The translations under genes were made by a program, and so were the position numbers. Under the pieces are notes generated by a model. It was given only the letters and a program-made list of their open reading frames with translations, was not told the origin of the DNA and did not search any database. Below are positions 42,129 through 54,708 of a stretch of 64,000 nucleotides of DNA, in pieces (positions within the stretch are counted from its first letter, which is position 1; each line of letters opens with the position of its first letter). This DNA is from Yponomeuta sedellus (lineage: Eukaryota; Arthropoda; Insecta; Lepidoptera; Yponomeutidae). The stretch is taken from contig OW203730.1 of assembly GCA_934045075.1 (NCBI GenBank), positions 8,584,192-8,648,191 on the forward strand. Direction: 5' to 3'.

Positions 42129-42262
42129 ACTTCCCCCGTGAAGCACCGCGCATAACGGGCCACGATCGGGGTTACCGCTTGGATGAACCATTGGACGTTA
42201 ACTGCACGTCAGCTAAGTCGTTCCCGGCCCCAGAAATGCAGTGGCATCTTGATGGTCAGAAA
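42129..42262 (+). CDS. Beat-like gene, exon 4 (linker and second Ig start)
   Basis: Follows TTCTAACTTCCAG. FPREAPRITGHDRGYRLDEP, then LDVNCTSAKSFPAPEMQWHL DGQK. The FPRExPxITG linker is highly characteristic of the Beat family. VNCTS supplies the first cysteine of the second Ig and a potential N-glycosylation site. The donor is AAAGTAAGT in phase 0. Confidence 0.92.
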
Positions 42263-45200
42263 GTAAGTTCCGTCCTCAACAAAGCAGATATGGAGATTTC
42301 TGCAACACTACTATAATAGGTGTGAAAGGCTAATAGGTTCTATAACTAATAGGTTCTATTACAAGTCAGGAATCGTGCTATATGTAAAAATCAGTTCTCT
42401 CTTATTTCTTTTAGCAGCTTTTCGTCATAAGGTTGTCTGGAAGAGATTGTTTTTAGCATTAAGACCGCCAATTGTTCTCTGTATTTTTACATATTTTATA
42501 ATAGGTGCTGTGATGAATAAGAAAGAATATTCTCATCTTATCTTGTTGGCGGAGAAGCAGGACTACTTCTAACAAAGGCTTTGGCTTAGTACAGGGTTTC
42601 GACGCATTTTGATACTGTTACGAATATATACGAATTTTATTATTATTATTTAATAGTGTACATTGGTAAGTCGTGCAAGTTGCATAAAGGTCCGGTGAAT
42701 CATTAGGGGAACAATAAAACAAATACTATAAAAGAGGTCTGTTTCGCGATTAGGTACTCAAAGGACTGATTTGGAAAATTATTATTTTTTTGTTTGAAAG
42801 GGGAAAGTTCACAAGTGATACCACAGTCGGGATCTGATGATGACATACGAAAAATGGAGGGAACTCTTCAAATTTTAGAGGCGCAATTGACTTGAAGCCA
42901 TTCAGGTGGTTGCCACTTTCTGGTTGCCACTTGCCGCTTTCTGAAAACACCATTTTGTGAGCCGTATAGCGCAATCCACAAAAATCGTGAGCAAAATTAT
43001 GTCTGTGTTTTAGCTCTGTAGTTTTTAGCACTGACATTACCATGAAACTATCAGCTTTTCCATACTAAATTTTATAAGTAATGTCTTTGATTACGACTCA
43101 TTACAATCTCATGACTTATTAAGTTATTAGGTTACAGTTATAATGACAGTTGTTTGTATTGATAAATAGAATAACACAGTTAAGTTTCACCGAACTTTTC
43201 AGCATTTTCCTGTATGAGAACAGTACTGGTAAGTGTAGGTATCCATTAATAAAAATCGTTCAACCGTTCACTCCTCTCAACTTTGAAAAACTTTATTGAA
43301 TTTTTAACGTAGCACAAACCGAAGTTAGTCTTTGTTGGAGCACTGCGGCTTTTAAAGGATGTAGCTATGTATATAGGAATATCAATTAATGCATAATTGC
43401 CCGCGACTAGGTTCGTGTGGTATAAAGATTAGACTATACCCGGTATCCACCCTAAAGTACCGGTGAAATAATTTTTGAAATCGGGGTTTACCCCCTACAG
43501 ACAAAGTTACAAATATATAGGTATTATAAACTTACAAACTTTTCCTCGTTATATATATTATACCTTGTGTAGATTTGTACAAGGCGTCTACTGGCACCTT
43601 CTTCCTACAAGAGATAGATGCATCACCTACCACTAGACGCTTTTGTTCCTGGGACATTTTTAGTCGGCTTAATCTACTGGAAATAACAGATAATTTCAAT
43701 ACGTACGAAGCGAAGGATGTTACTGGCACTGAGCAAATAGTATATTTACCATAAGGTACACTATGATATATCTATACTCGTATCTATGAAGGTATATCTA
43801 GGTATTTCTATGAAGAGGCGATAGAGTGGTCGGAAGAACGTTTGCCTTACATTCAAGAGATCGTGGATTTGACCCCCGGAAAGAATCAATGACTTTGTAT
43901 TCAAAGTTTATGAAAGTTTTATATTATACATTTGTGAATTTATAGTCTCATTAGCCAACGATGAGATATAACATCCTGAGAAAACTTACCTCGGTGCCTA
44001 AGGTACCACATACCTTAGGACTTGAAATTTCTAATCCACGATGGGCAGCCGTGATAATTAAGCATGTACTCCCTTTCTCTCTTTCTGACAGAATGCATTG
44101 TGCAATGTAGTATGTCGTATACAGGCTGCATAATACGGTTTTATAGACATTGTTATAAAGGTCTATAAAATTACCTTGAGCAAAGAGCACTGGAGCGCTG
44201 GAGAGCCGTTGTAAATACAGAGCTGTAATATACACTCCATCAAAGAGAATTGCACCACTGGCATGACTGTGCTTCAAGCAAATCCTTTTCTTCACTGGCA
44301 CAATAAGTGGGATATTGGGAATAATAGCTCGCCACCGATGTTCAAAGCAAGCGAATATAAATAAATAGTTACTTAGCATTCTATAATGGAAAATGCTTCT
44401 AGGTACTTACCAAGCGTTCTAAATAAGTAGGTGCGTTTCGACAAGGTAACTAAAAGTCATTTTGACTACTCGGTATGTCCTCAGTCGTATCCGACAACGG
44501 CGATCAAAGCTATCTCCTGTTAGCTATCTTATAATTATGACTACCAAAACCGAATTTCGTTTTGAATACTCTGTCACACTGCGCACAGTACAAGTTATTA
44601 TTTTTATTCCACTGTTGGCACTAGTTAGCACCCCAAAGCGCCTTTAACCGGTCAGATTTTGACAAGATCTCTATGGATTATTCGTGTTTGGGCAAGTGAA
44701 TGGCGCAGAAAAAAGGAGGTCTATGCCCAGCAGTGGGTTGATGTGGGCTTATTATAGATGGATAGGGTGCCATAGGCCACTAGCATTAGTTAATGCTACC
44801 TACTAACAGACATATGACAATGTAGGTAACTCATTAGAAGGTACATATGTGCTCCCGGCCTCCTAGTAGTTTATGATCGGTTTTACTTTATGACCGCTTA
44901 GTAGTGCAACCGGTTTGTGGTTATTTTATTCCAGTTTTTTTCATTTGTGTCTTTTAGGGATTCCAGTTACTTTAGTTTAATTATGCTGATTTTATATAGC
45001 ATATGACACTCGCGCAAACACGACGAATCGATTGAGATCTTAATTGTCAAAATCTGACCTTTGATTGAGGAACATAGAATCGGAAATGACTCAAACCTCA
45101 AAACTTCTCCATTCGGGTAACAACTGAAATATGCAATAACAAACAATCCAACCACTGAGCATTAACTACTAAGCAGCTAAAGGAGTCTCGATTCACGAAT

Positions 45201-46272
45201 GTAACTCACTAAGAAGTATCTAGGTTGGTCCCGGCTGATTGGTAGTAGTAGGTAATGCTCAGCAGTGGATTATTGGTTAACTTTTTGTCAGTTTTTAGTC
45301 CTGACGATTAGTGTTCTCTATATAGGTACCAAACAATTTAGTATGAAGTTACAAAAAAGTAGGTATTTAGGAGTCTAACAGGACCTAACTAGCGCAACCG
45401 AAGGCAAAATAAATTATCTTTTCTTTATCTATTTAGATTCGTTCACTGTTTCATACATCTGTAAATTTGTAGTAGAAATACCACTCGTTAACCGTGAGGG
45501 AATACATCGTGAGGAGGCCTGAGAGATGTTCACATACCTTATCGCCAGAAATTGCCAATCCGCGTTGTAATTGAGTCCATACCCTCTCTCTCTGTCTGGG
45601 AGAAGGCCTATGCTGTGGGAAGTATATAGATATACATACATAGGTACATATCCTCACGCCTGTATCCCAGAGGGGCAGGCAAAGACCAGGGACTGCCACT
45701 TGCCACGATCCTGACAGATCACCTTCGCTTCATCAACGTCAATAAGTCGTTCCGGGTACTTTTTATCTTTCCGTTTGCTAATACATCCCCAATTTGGTCG
45801 ATGTATGTCCGGCTGGGACGTCCTTTACCAGCCAATCCGTCGATATTTCTTCATTCATCCTCTCCACATGTCCAAGCTAACGCAACATTCCTTTCTCAAT
45901 TTATTTTTTAGTACTTACCTATATAGACTACATAAGAAATAAATATTTTAGGCAAAAAAGAGCCAATAATATTTATAACCTAGGCACAACCTAGACCACA
46001 GTACAAACCAAGGACTAAAATTTGTCACATGGCCAAGATGATTTTCCATGTGACAAATTTTATGATGATTGGCCATTGATGTGCCATGTGATGATTGGCC
46101 ATTGAGTGATGACACGCCAACTGATTGCCGCGGCCATTCAAAATTCCAACACGCCAAAATTCCAACTGATGGCCGCGGTATACGAATGGGCCGCGGCACA
46201 CACTAGGTACACGGCTATATGACCACAAGAAAACACCCTGAGATCCTTAAACGCTTTCTTCCCTTGTTGCAG
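42263..46272 (+). other. Beat-like gene, intron 4
   Basis: The 4-kb intron contains a family-F SINE head at 43810-43900, family-I copies (44030-44130 and 45480-45620), a family-G tail at 44700-44760, a family-B copy (45650-45850) and tandem TGATTGGCCATTGA motifs at 46050-46110 with CCGCGG motifs just before exon 5. Small open frames inside have no recognisable motifs. Confidence 0.5.
45650..45850 (+). repeat. Family-B dispersed repeat
   Basis: 'cacgcctgtatcccagaggg' to 'gtccggctgggacgtccttt', a near-complete copy. Confidence 0.6.
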
Positions 46273-46479
46273 GTCACAGATAGCTGGCTGGTGCGGTACG
46301 AACCGCTGGCTGTTCTCCACGGCCTCTTCGTGTCCAAGTTAGGTCTCCACGCTCCAGCTCGGCCAAGGATGAGACTGCGTTGTGTAGCGACAATTGGCGC
46401 GCATAAGCGGGAGCGGTCCGTCGTCATAGGCAAGTTTCTACATCGCAATGGGCTTCTCTCATATTCAACGTGTTATTGA
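46273..46479 (+). CDS. Beat-like gene, exon 5 (second Ig, end)
   Basis: Starts after CCCTTGTTGCAG in phase 0. VTDSWLVRYEPLAVLHGLFV, then KLGLHAPARPRMRLRCVATI GAHKRERSVVIG. RLRCVATI carries the last Ig cysteine. Read through, the frame ends at TGA (46477-46479) after SYSTCY. Alternatively a GC-AG donor at 46433 (ATAG|GCAAGT) would lead to a further exon; Beat proteins often have a longer C-terminus or anchor. A transposon end lies 11 bp beyond the stop, so the native 3' end may be lost. Confidence 0.8.
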   Translation, partial: VTDSWLVRYEPLAVLHGLFVSKLGLHAPARPRMRLRCVATIGAHKRERSVVIGKFLHRNGLLSYSTCY

Positions 46480-46490
46480 AACACGTATAA

Positions 46491-48736
46491 GGGCAGTTCC
46501 GGCGAAAGTTGTACATTGAAGTTTTTAGGATGTCCTGGAGTTAATATTTTTTTTTGTGAAACCGATGTATAAATATCGTTTAATTCACCTATTACAAAAT
46601 ATTTCCGAATTACTGGGCTACTAGGCAAAATAATAACAAATGAAGACATTATTTCAAAAACTATTATTATTTCACTTTTAAAAGTGGCCAAATTTCGTTT
46701 CCATACAGTCCCTAAAATTTTTCTGCGTATTTAGCATGTCGTAGTACATTATTTTTGCTCTATGGCCTATAATGTGAGGATTTATTATTAATAATTTAGT
46801 TATGCGCCATCTTAAAATTAATAAATATGGAAATATAGTAGATAATCTATATTTTTAATTGATTTAAATAGTTTGTCCTGACTTTTGCACTCATCCTGAC
46901 ATGTCAAGGCCGTTACGGTGATTTTACTGGGTTTGCGTGGAATTTTCGTTTAATTTCGGGGATTTTTCATAAGGAACGTCAACACTTTGGTCACAGATAA
47001 CTAAACTCGGTCCACCATTTTGTAACCAAGTGGTGGACGATACTTTGTCAGCAGCAGTCAATCTAAGGTGAGTTTTCTCCCTGTTTTTTGTCCACACTGT
47101 TACCCCAATTTTGCAAAAGGGTTTTAGGCTGCATCTCGTGCGATTATTGTGAGGAAATCTTTATTTTGTCTTGTTTATGTTCATAAAACAATAATTTCTT
47201 TGAGTTCTTGTTGGAATAAATAATCGAATAAAGTTTTTGCTCAGCCCCCATCGCGTTACGTCAGGAACGTTACGATTTTGTTAATAACGTATAGCCTGAC
47301 GTATAATCGTAACGGTTCTGACAGCATAAAGTTGAAGACACATACACACATTGTAATGTACGTAAGAAGTGCTCTTTCTTTTTAGTGAGTGAGGCACTTA
47401 AAGCGCAGTTATACAGACAAATATAATTTCCTAAAACCAATCCGCTGCATAGTGGCTCGGATCCGAAAACTTATTGACTACAGTAAAATGAAGGAATATC
47501 AATCATTTTTGTGTATGGATGACAAATTATTAGCCTCACAAAGTTCGTTATGAAAAATCTGCATTAAAAAAATATTTCGTAAGAAGAAAATAACAATAAA
47601 TAACAATTTTCTTGTTTTATTTAACTTTGTGGTGATAGCACTAATAGTACTAGGTATTGCCTGCCTTAAAAAATCCTTATGCGTCCACTTACAGCGCAAA
47701 TTAGATTTCTCTATGTAAACATTTTTAAATTGTTTTTCAAAACAATTTTTTCTTATCGGCTTGGACCCACTGTACGCCGCCATAATATGTGAAAACTCAC
47801 TATGATACAATTTTATAGGTTTTAAAATGCCTCTCAGCGCTGCAGAGCGGATGAGAAATTACAGAGCCCGTCTCAAAAAAAATCCAGAAAATTGCGAAAA
47901 TGAAAGTTGTGAAAGAAAGTGTTTGATAGTAACTTAGTTATTTAAGTACATTAAATTAGTCCATTAAAGTACATTATATTAGTTATTTAAGTGCAATTAT
48001 TTTGTATTTGTTGTTTTTCCAGTGTACAATAAAGCATATTCTTATCTTATCTTACATTTTTCGTATGGCTTTTATATAACTATTATTAAGTTTTAAGAAT
48101 TTACCATTGTTACACATCAGAGTAAAAACTATTTTTTCTCAGTGTGATCTCAACTTAAACTTGTCAGTCTGTTACGTAATTGTCAGGGTCAGTAATTGTC
48201 CCGTAAAAATTTAGATAAAAAATATATATTTTCAAGTTTTTTGTTACCCAAGCGACTAAAACTTATGTTTTATGTCTACTTTTTAATGAATGCTACCTTG
48301 TGACCTGTGATTATATCCCAAGTAGAGCTAGTTGTAGTTAAAAAATGTTAAAGTTTAACAAGATTTTACACAAAACGTAACATAGATTGTTTTTTGTGGT
48401 CTATTTATTGAGTTATTAATGCCACGGTGAACTTTTCTTTTGTAATTTGTTTCTAATTTCAATCTTTATAAATTAAAAAAAAACATGTCAGTTGAATTGG
48501 GTTATATTACTGAATTACATTAAGATTTTATAGTAACGGCTTGACCGTCAGGTTTTCGCCCGTTACACAAAAGATTTGATTTATTGAAGTTAAATAACCA
48601 ATAAATTGAAAACTAATACAATACAGTTAACATCAAACATATTTATGGACTATCTACATTCAAAAACAGGAAATTCTTTACATTTAATTTTATCCTAACG
48701 TTCCAATAAATTGTACAACTTTCGGCGGAACTGCCC
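46491..48736. mobile_element. 2.2-kb TIR DNA transposon
   Basis: The ends are 25-bp inverted repeats with one mismatch, starting GGGCAGTTCCG and running to AAAGTTGTACA. ATAA flanks both ends (46487-46490 and 48737-48740). The termini and short duplication recall PIF/Harbinger-like or other 3-4-bp-duplicating families, but no transposase was found to settle it. Inside is a short ORF at 47827. Confidence 0.75.
47827..47937 (+). pseudogene. Short ORF with AERMRNYRARLKKNPE motif
   Basis: 36 codons beginning MPLSAAERMRNYRARLKKNP. This motif (basic, AExxRxYRxRLKxNPE) opens many transposon-associated proteins in arthropods, as I recall them. The frame then ends within about 20 codons, so it is a remnant or a first exon; the function is unknown. 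It lies in the 2.2-kb transposon. Confidence 0.4.
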
Positions 48737-48824
48737 ATAACCGTTTATTCAGTAGGTATCTATCGATAAATTTACTCACATTTCACTTTCATTAAGCAAA
48801 TACTGTTTCAATATCCTTTTTTTT

Positions 48825-48900
48825 CATCATCATCATATAGTCCACTGGCTGGACATAGCCCTCCCCTAATGAACGTCATACAAGAAACATCCTTGACGTC
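48825..48900 (-). repeat. Family-G tail, reverse
   Basis: 'tcatcatcatcatatagtcc' followed by 'ctggacatagccctccccta', the reverse of the 2160 copy. Confidence 0.55.
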
Positions 48901-51465
48901 ATAGCGTCATGTCTGCCTGCAGTTTGTTTTTTGTTTCCAACATTTGTTTTATTTTGATGCTTTTCACGCATGCTTTACATAAAGGTAGAATAGGAAAGAG
49001 AACTAAAAATAAAAACTGGCCGAAACGCTGACACGAAAAGGAGAAGAATAGAGACGCCAAATAGCGTACACCCGTAAGCTATGTATAGCAAAGTTTCTTG
49101 GGGTTTCCGCGGTATGGTATAAAGCGTATTCTCTCTCTCTTTCTCTCTATCTGAGAGATTATATTATTAGATTTTTTTTTATTGCACAATAAGCATAGTT
49201 GTACATAGGCGAGCTTAATACGTATTAAGTATAATTAGGGCCCGTGACTTTATTTTATTCGCAGAGTTACCCGAAAAAAATTGCCGTCCCTTGCGGATAC
49301 GCTTTCAGCGTCTCTATTCTATAATTATCTTTGTAAAGCACGATAAAAAAGCATGAAAATAAAGCTGAAAATGACATAACGCGGCAAGTGAATAAGTTAC
49401 ACTTCTCCTTAATGAATATACCTACTTATATTTTTAGTATTGATCGTAGTACAGCGTTGCACTCGTTTACAAGAAATATAAGACGCCGTTGTGTCACATT
49501 GCGTAATTTTTTGGGCCAGTACTATATTATATTACATATTCAGACTTCTTCTTATTGTGGCAGTCATGAGAACCTGCAGTGTGTACTTTTATCTTCAATA
49601 CGTAACGCTTTATAATATCCTACTCGTAATAAAGTATCGAGAAACATTTTGTTTATCGATAGCTAATTCAAAAAAATAAAAAATATTTGCCTTGTAAAAT
49701 ATTTTTACGAGTCTTCACCCTAATAGTTAAGGCCTAATTAGAAAACGATAAAAATTCGAAGAATAACATATTAGAATTTTATCCGACGATTAGTTTTACA
49801 TTATTATTTTTATTTTCATACCCGGAAAAAACCAACGTTTTTTGGTGGTCAGACTGGCATGTCATCGACCATTTTCGGGTATAAAAACATAGTAAATTTT
49901 TTTTGTATATATAGGTATATATATTTTTCTTTTGTTTCCATCGTATGCAAACAATATCACTCCAATCTATGTTTTGTTTCCATTGTGACTCTTTCTTTGA
50001 TTTTCCATGTTCATAGCTCTTGCAAAAACTTTTTAATTATTTTTTTTTTCAGAAACAAACAGTTCGCGACAAAGGGCCATCAACAGTTTTCTTTTACTTG
50101 TTATTCAGAATCTATTTGTTATTAGAGAATCTTGGAATGGTGTGTCGTGATATTTTACAAAATAAAACAATTTATTAAATGTTTGTCTTATTTATTTCAA
50201 ACGAGCACATGCTAACATAAACCTAGGTAAGATAATAATAATTACTATAAAAAAATCCATTACAAAGTAATTTGTTGTTAAATATGTACCTACATTATTT
50301 CAAAATAAATTTGCAATAATCTTTTATTATGAAGCAGTAATTACCCCCTAGATTCATACAGATAAATTCGCTGTAAATAATTGGTGCATTATAGTAAATT
50401 TTAAGAATTACGCCTGAACTTGAGACAATTTTGTTATAACAATACTAACATATTATGTCCATTGTAATGACTTAGGAAAATTAAAAAAACAAATGCACAA
50501 GTCGAAAGCCAAAGCGAGTATCACAATAACATCACAATTATTATAAAGGGACTGTTAAAGTTTATTCCCAGTGCAAAAGAAACAATAACTTAATCATTTA
50601 TTTAGGTTTGTATTAGTATAAAAACTAAGTCCCATTTGCAATTTGGAAGTTTGAAAATATTATTTTACTTACGTAATTTTTGGTTTGTTATTGGGTGTGT
50701 GAATTTGTTTTGTTAGGTATTATATAACTTTCCTATGTACTTCGACACAAAACTTGCGACAAAACTTTTGTGAAAGTTTTATTCTTACATATTTTTGGCC
50801 TTGATCTGTCAGGATCGTGGCAAGTCGCAGTCTCTGGTCCCTGCCTACCCCTCTGGGATACAAGCGTGAGGTTTTGTATGTATGTATGTTTTAGGCCTTT
50901 TGTGTTGAAAGATTAATATAATTACTGGTTCAACAGTTTTTGCATGATGTGTGAACAAAATAAAAATATTATGTTTTGGAATTAGGGAGATATCTTATTT
51001 ATTATATCTTCAATGTACAGACACACCTCTATTACAGTTTTATAATAATAGGGAGGAGAAGGTCATCCTAGCAAACTATGTTAGAAAGCTGCAGTACATA
51101 GATGTTGCTTATATTAACATTATTATTAGCCTATCTAATTAAACAACATTACATCGAAATCTGTTAAATATTGTAGTTTCTTACAATATGTGACAATATG
51201 CACAAAATTCATCAATTCATAATTCTAAAACATTGGGAAAGGCAAATTGGTGTTTGTACCTACCTATGTAAGATAATATAAATATGACATGAAGCTAAAT
51301 AACGCAATTTCCACTGTATTTAAATGGTTACAAAAATAAAAATATACACTCTGACAATATCCTACACATAGTTGTAAGCCATAACAATAATACAGTAATA
51401 ATTAAATCAGTTACAACATTTCTCACCGACATGAGGTTACCAACGATCTCCAACGTTTCACTTCC
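48901..51465. other. Intergenic; probably includes Vps4 3' UTR
   Basis: No coding region was supported. On the - strand AATAAA signals occur near 50168-50195, which could end the Vps4 transcript. A reverse family-B fragment is at 50800-50885. Short + frames at 49388-50125 and 50951 show no recognisable motif. Confidence 0.4.
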
Positions 51466-52791
51466 TTAACCTTCCTGTCCGAAATCATCCATAAACTTCC
51501 GCAATTTAACCATGTCATCATCATTTACTGTTGGTTTAGATGTAGCCAATGAACGCAGCATATCAGACATTGTTACAGGAGGCTCAGCGAGCTTGTCGCT
51601 AGGGACCTCCATCCAAGTCATTTCCATTGCACCAGGATCACCAGGAGAGCAAGGGGCTAACAGATCATTCACAATGACATTTGGATCGGTCGGACTTGGC
51701 CCAGACACTCGTTTGAAGTGTGTGGATGACTGAACTTTACGCACTGGCTGCATCAATGCATCACGGACTACAATGCTTATATCAGCACCAGAATAACCAT
51801 CACTTTTCGTTGCTAACACCTTGAGATCCTGTTCGGATAGTTGATGTCTGGTATTACCAAGATGCAGTTTAAACATGTCCAGTCGAGCATGCTCCTCTGG
51901 TAGAGCGATGTAAATACGCTTCTCAAAACGTCTCCTAATAGCAGAATCTAATACCCAAGGAATATTTGTAGCCCCAAGGACCAGTATACCATCCATATCA
52001 TTGCCAACTCCTTGCATTTGTACTAGAAACTCTGTTTTGATTCGTCTAGCTGATTCAGACTCATTGTCAGATCTTGAAGAGCAAAGAGAATCAATTTCAT
52101 CAATAAATATGATGCTTGGCTTGTGTTGTCGTGCTAACTCAAACAAGTTCTTCACCAACTTCTCAGACTCACCCAGCCATTTAGAGACAAGATCAGATGA
52201 TGATACAGAGAAGAAAGTAGAGTTGTTGGCTTCAGTAGCCACAGCTTTAGCCAGATAAGATTTACCTGTACCAGGTGGGCCAAAGAGCAAAATGCCCTTC
52301 CACGGTATCCTCTTACCAGTAAACAAATGAGGAAACTTGATTGGTAGGATTACAGCTTCTTTAAGTGCTTCTTTAGCAGCCTCCAGACCTGCTACATCAC
52401 TCCACTTCACATGAGGCTTTTCAACGATAATAGCTCCTTCGAGCTTAGACTGCAGCTTCTTCTTCTCGGGATTATCGGAGTCACTGTCACTATCACTCTT
52501 CTTATCGTCAGACTTCGAATTGTTTGAATCACCATCCTTTACAGGTTTCTTCTTGCGATCTTTTTTTAGGTATTCCTTTAGCTTCTCAGCCCTGTCTAAG
52601 TACTGAAGGCACTTCGCTCGGATGCTTTCCTTAGCCCTTTCACCTTGGGCTTCATACTTCACTGCATGAAGAAAGTACTCAACCCCATGCTCATAGAGAC
52701 GTAGAGCTTCTTCATAGTTTTTATTCTTATCTTCTTCAGTAGCCTTGGTAACCAAGTCAATGGCTTTCTGGAGAGTGTTAGATGAAGACAT
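51466..52791 (-). CDS. Vps4: Vps4-type AAA ATPase
   Basis: A complete 441-residue protein, the usual Vps4 length, that disassembles ESCRT-III filaments in endosomal sorting, cytokinesis and membrane repair. An N-terminal MIT domain (1-77) binds ESCRT-III tails. An acidic SDSDSD linker (about 90-108) leads to the AAA core: Walker A GPPGTGKS at 171-178, pore loop KWLGESE near 204, Walker B FIDEID near 229, and the RRRF arginine-finger region near 287. The small domain, beta-domain insert and C-terminal helix (LRKFMDDFG) follow. The ATG context AACAATG is good. The gene has no intron in the coding region; a TTTACTTCCAG acceptor-like site 31 nt upstream of the ATG suggests a 5' UTR intron. Confidence 0.97.
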   Translation of the reverse strand: MSSSNTLQKAIDLVTKATEEDKNKNYEEALRLYEHGVEYFLHAVKYEAQGERAKESIRAKCLQYLDRAEKLKEYLKKDRKKKPVKDGDSNNSKSDDKKSDSDSDSDNPEKKKLQSKLEGAIIVEKPHVKWSDVAGLEAAKEALKEAVILPIKFPHLFTGKRIPWKGILLFGPPGTGKSYLAKAVATEANNSTFFSVSSSDLVSKWLGESEKLVKNLFELARQHKPSIIFIDEIDSLCSSRSDNESESARRIKTEFLVQMQGVGNDMDGILVLGATNIPWVLDSAIRRRFEKRIYIALPEEHARLDMFKLHLGNTRHQLSEQDLKVLATKSDGYSGADISIVVRDALMQPVRKVQSSTHFKRVSGPSPTDPNVIVNDLLAPCSPGDPGAMEMTWMEVPSDKLAEPPVTMSDMLRSLATSKPTVNDDDMVKLRKFMDDFGQEG

Positions 52792-53644
52792 TGTTCGTCC
52801 TTATGTTTTAACCTGGAAGTAAATGACCAACACTTCCATGAAACAAGTACGTTAACAAATCGCAATGTTAATGCCATAGTCATAGCAAGATCAAAAAACG
52901 AAAAGATTTTTATTTGTTTTATGCAATAGCTCCGAACTAAAAAACATTAGCCTAAATTCACAAGTGCCAATCAAGGCGTACAGCCCCGAACTTGCATCCT
53001 GAATGATTCCAATCGTTTGTTATCGCAAACGTCAGGATTCAGACAATTTGGTGCGCATAATTAGGCCCCAGACCAATTTGACAGATCAGATATAAAACAG
53101 GAAAAACTTGTATCTTTTGGACTCTCACTCCCAAACCCACACTTTTCAAATTATTACTAAACTAAAGAAACGCTATGTAAGTTCGTCTTTTGTTATAAAT
53201 ATTGTTTCTCCAGATAGACTTACAATAAAAATGTGAATGGTCAAGAACGAAAATGGACGCCCTTTCTTAGTCATTACAGGACTTCGTGATACTTTTTCAC
53301 ACTTGCATTAGTTGAGAAACTAAGCTTACCATTCAATAAAAAGATTTTACCCTCAAACTACTGAAATGCAGCTTGTTTTCTTTGTAAAAATCGAAACGAT
53401 CGAAAGTATTTTTCGTCCCAATAGATTCAGAATCAATTCGTCACAGAAAAATAATGACATCAACATGACATCTAAGAAGAAGAGAAGATTGCCAGTAAAA
53501 AAAATGTGTACTACTCTACTGGCCCCACAGACTACATAGGAGATACTTGCCGGACATGCATGGTCGATCGTATCGATCAATATATCGGATAAGTAATGGA
53601 AAATTAATTTATGCTGAAATCTATATTTTTAGGGTTCCGTACTC
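52792..53644. other. Upstream region of Vps4
   Basis: Holds the presumed 5' UTR and promoter of Vps4; no TATA box was identified. No other gene was recognised. Confidence 0.4.
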
Positions 53645-53860
53645 GAAGCGCTCCAAACGGGACCCAATTATAACATAACATAATAACATAACATTTACAT
53701 ACAGGCACATACATTGCTTCTGGCCCCACACTAGGATACCCTGTGTCGTGGGAACCAGAAACAACGACATCACAAACATGTGAACATCCAAGACCTGGGG
53801 GTTTTTTTTTTTGTTCCCAGCCGGGATTCGAACCCGGGACCCGGGAATTAGACCCTGTGC
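53645..53860 (-). mobile_element. tRNA-derived SINE, family C
   Basis: The body 'gcttctggccccacactagg' and 'ccgggattcgaacccgggac' (box B, - strand) are present; the box A end is degenerate. Confidence 0.75.
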
Positions 53861-54708
53861 CTTCACTATCCGTCCGTCCCTCCGACCTACCTTTGGAACT
53901 AAAGTAGGTAAACAGTTGAAATTTTCACAATACGTATAATATGTGTTATTATTACAATGTATTATTGCGATGTGTTATTATTACGTAACAAATAATGTTT
54001 TTTTTAATACATTTGCTCAAAAAGTGGCGTATTGCGGGGACGTATAGCGTGCGGTGCGGATGTGGGCTATTACACACTCATGCTTTTTTTTACATTTTCC
54101 GAACTCGTGCGTTCTCTTTCCCAACTGTGAAAATAATGTCTACCCCTTACCGCATAGCGTCCCATAAGTGCATCACAGTTTTTGCTAAAAAATTTGAATT
54201 TTGTTTGTATTTATCATCTGGTAACATTCAAAACCATAAAGATGTATACTTTTGACGTTCTATGTTAGAGAAATGTTAGCAACACCGACAGAAAAAATAA
54301 AAAGTTAGTTTGAATTTGAATTCAGACTTCGGATCCGGTTTGTCGGAAGTTTGTCTGAGTTTGATATTAACTTACTATGATTTCTGTTAATATATCTGCA
54401 ATTAATATATCTGCATGGATTTTTTTTATATAAGACAAGCAACTCCTTGAGAAGCTAAGGTGGAAGGAAGCGGGCTGGCGGGCGGGCTTCGGGCGGCCGT
54501 CCGTCCGTCCGTCCGGACGTTAGTGCATATATTATTCAATTATACAATGATTCAATAATACATGTAATAATGATTCAACATCTCCATTCAATATAATATA
54601 ACATAATTATGCATTAATATTTAAATGTCAACCCATAAACACCCATTTAAAATAAGAAATAAGTAAATTGTAAAACCGCTAAATTTCTCACTATCATAAA
54701 ACCTCCTC
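53861..54708. other. No recognisable gene; (CCGT)n tract
   Basis: A GC-rich stretch with CCGT repeats lies at about 54490-54515. The rest is AT-rich. Confidence 0.4.

Noticed and set aside
52659..52883. Alternative upstream start for Vps4
   Set aside because: That frame is different from the Vps4 frame and encodes no MIT-like sequence; the ATG at 52791 gives the standard Vps4 N-terminus.
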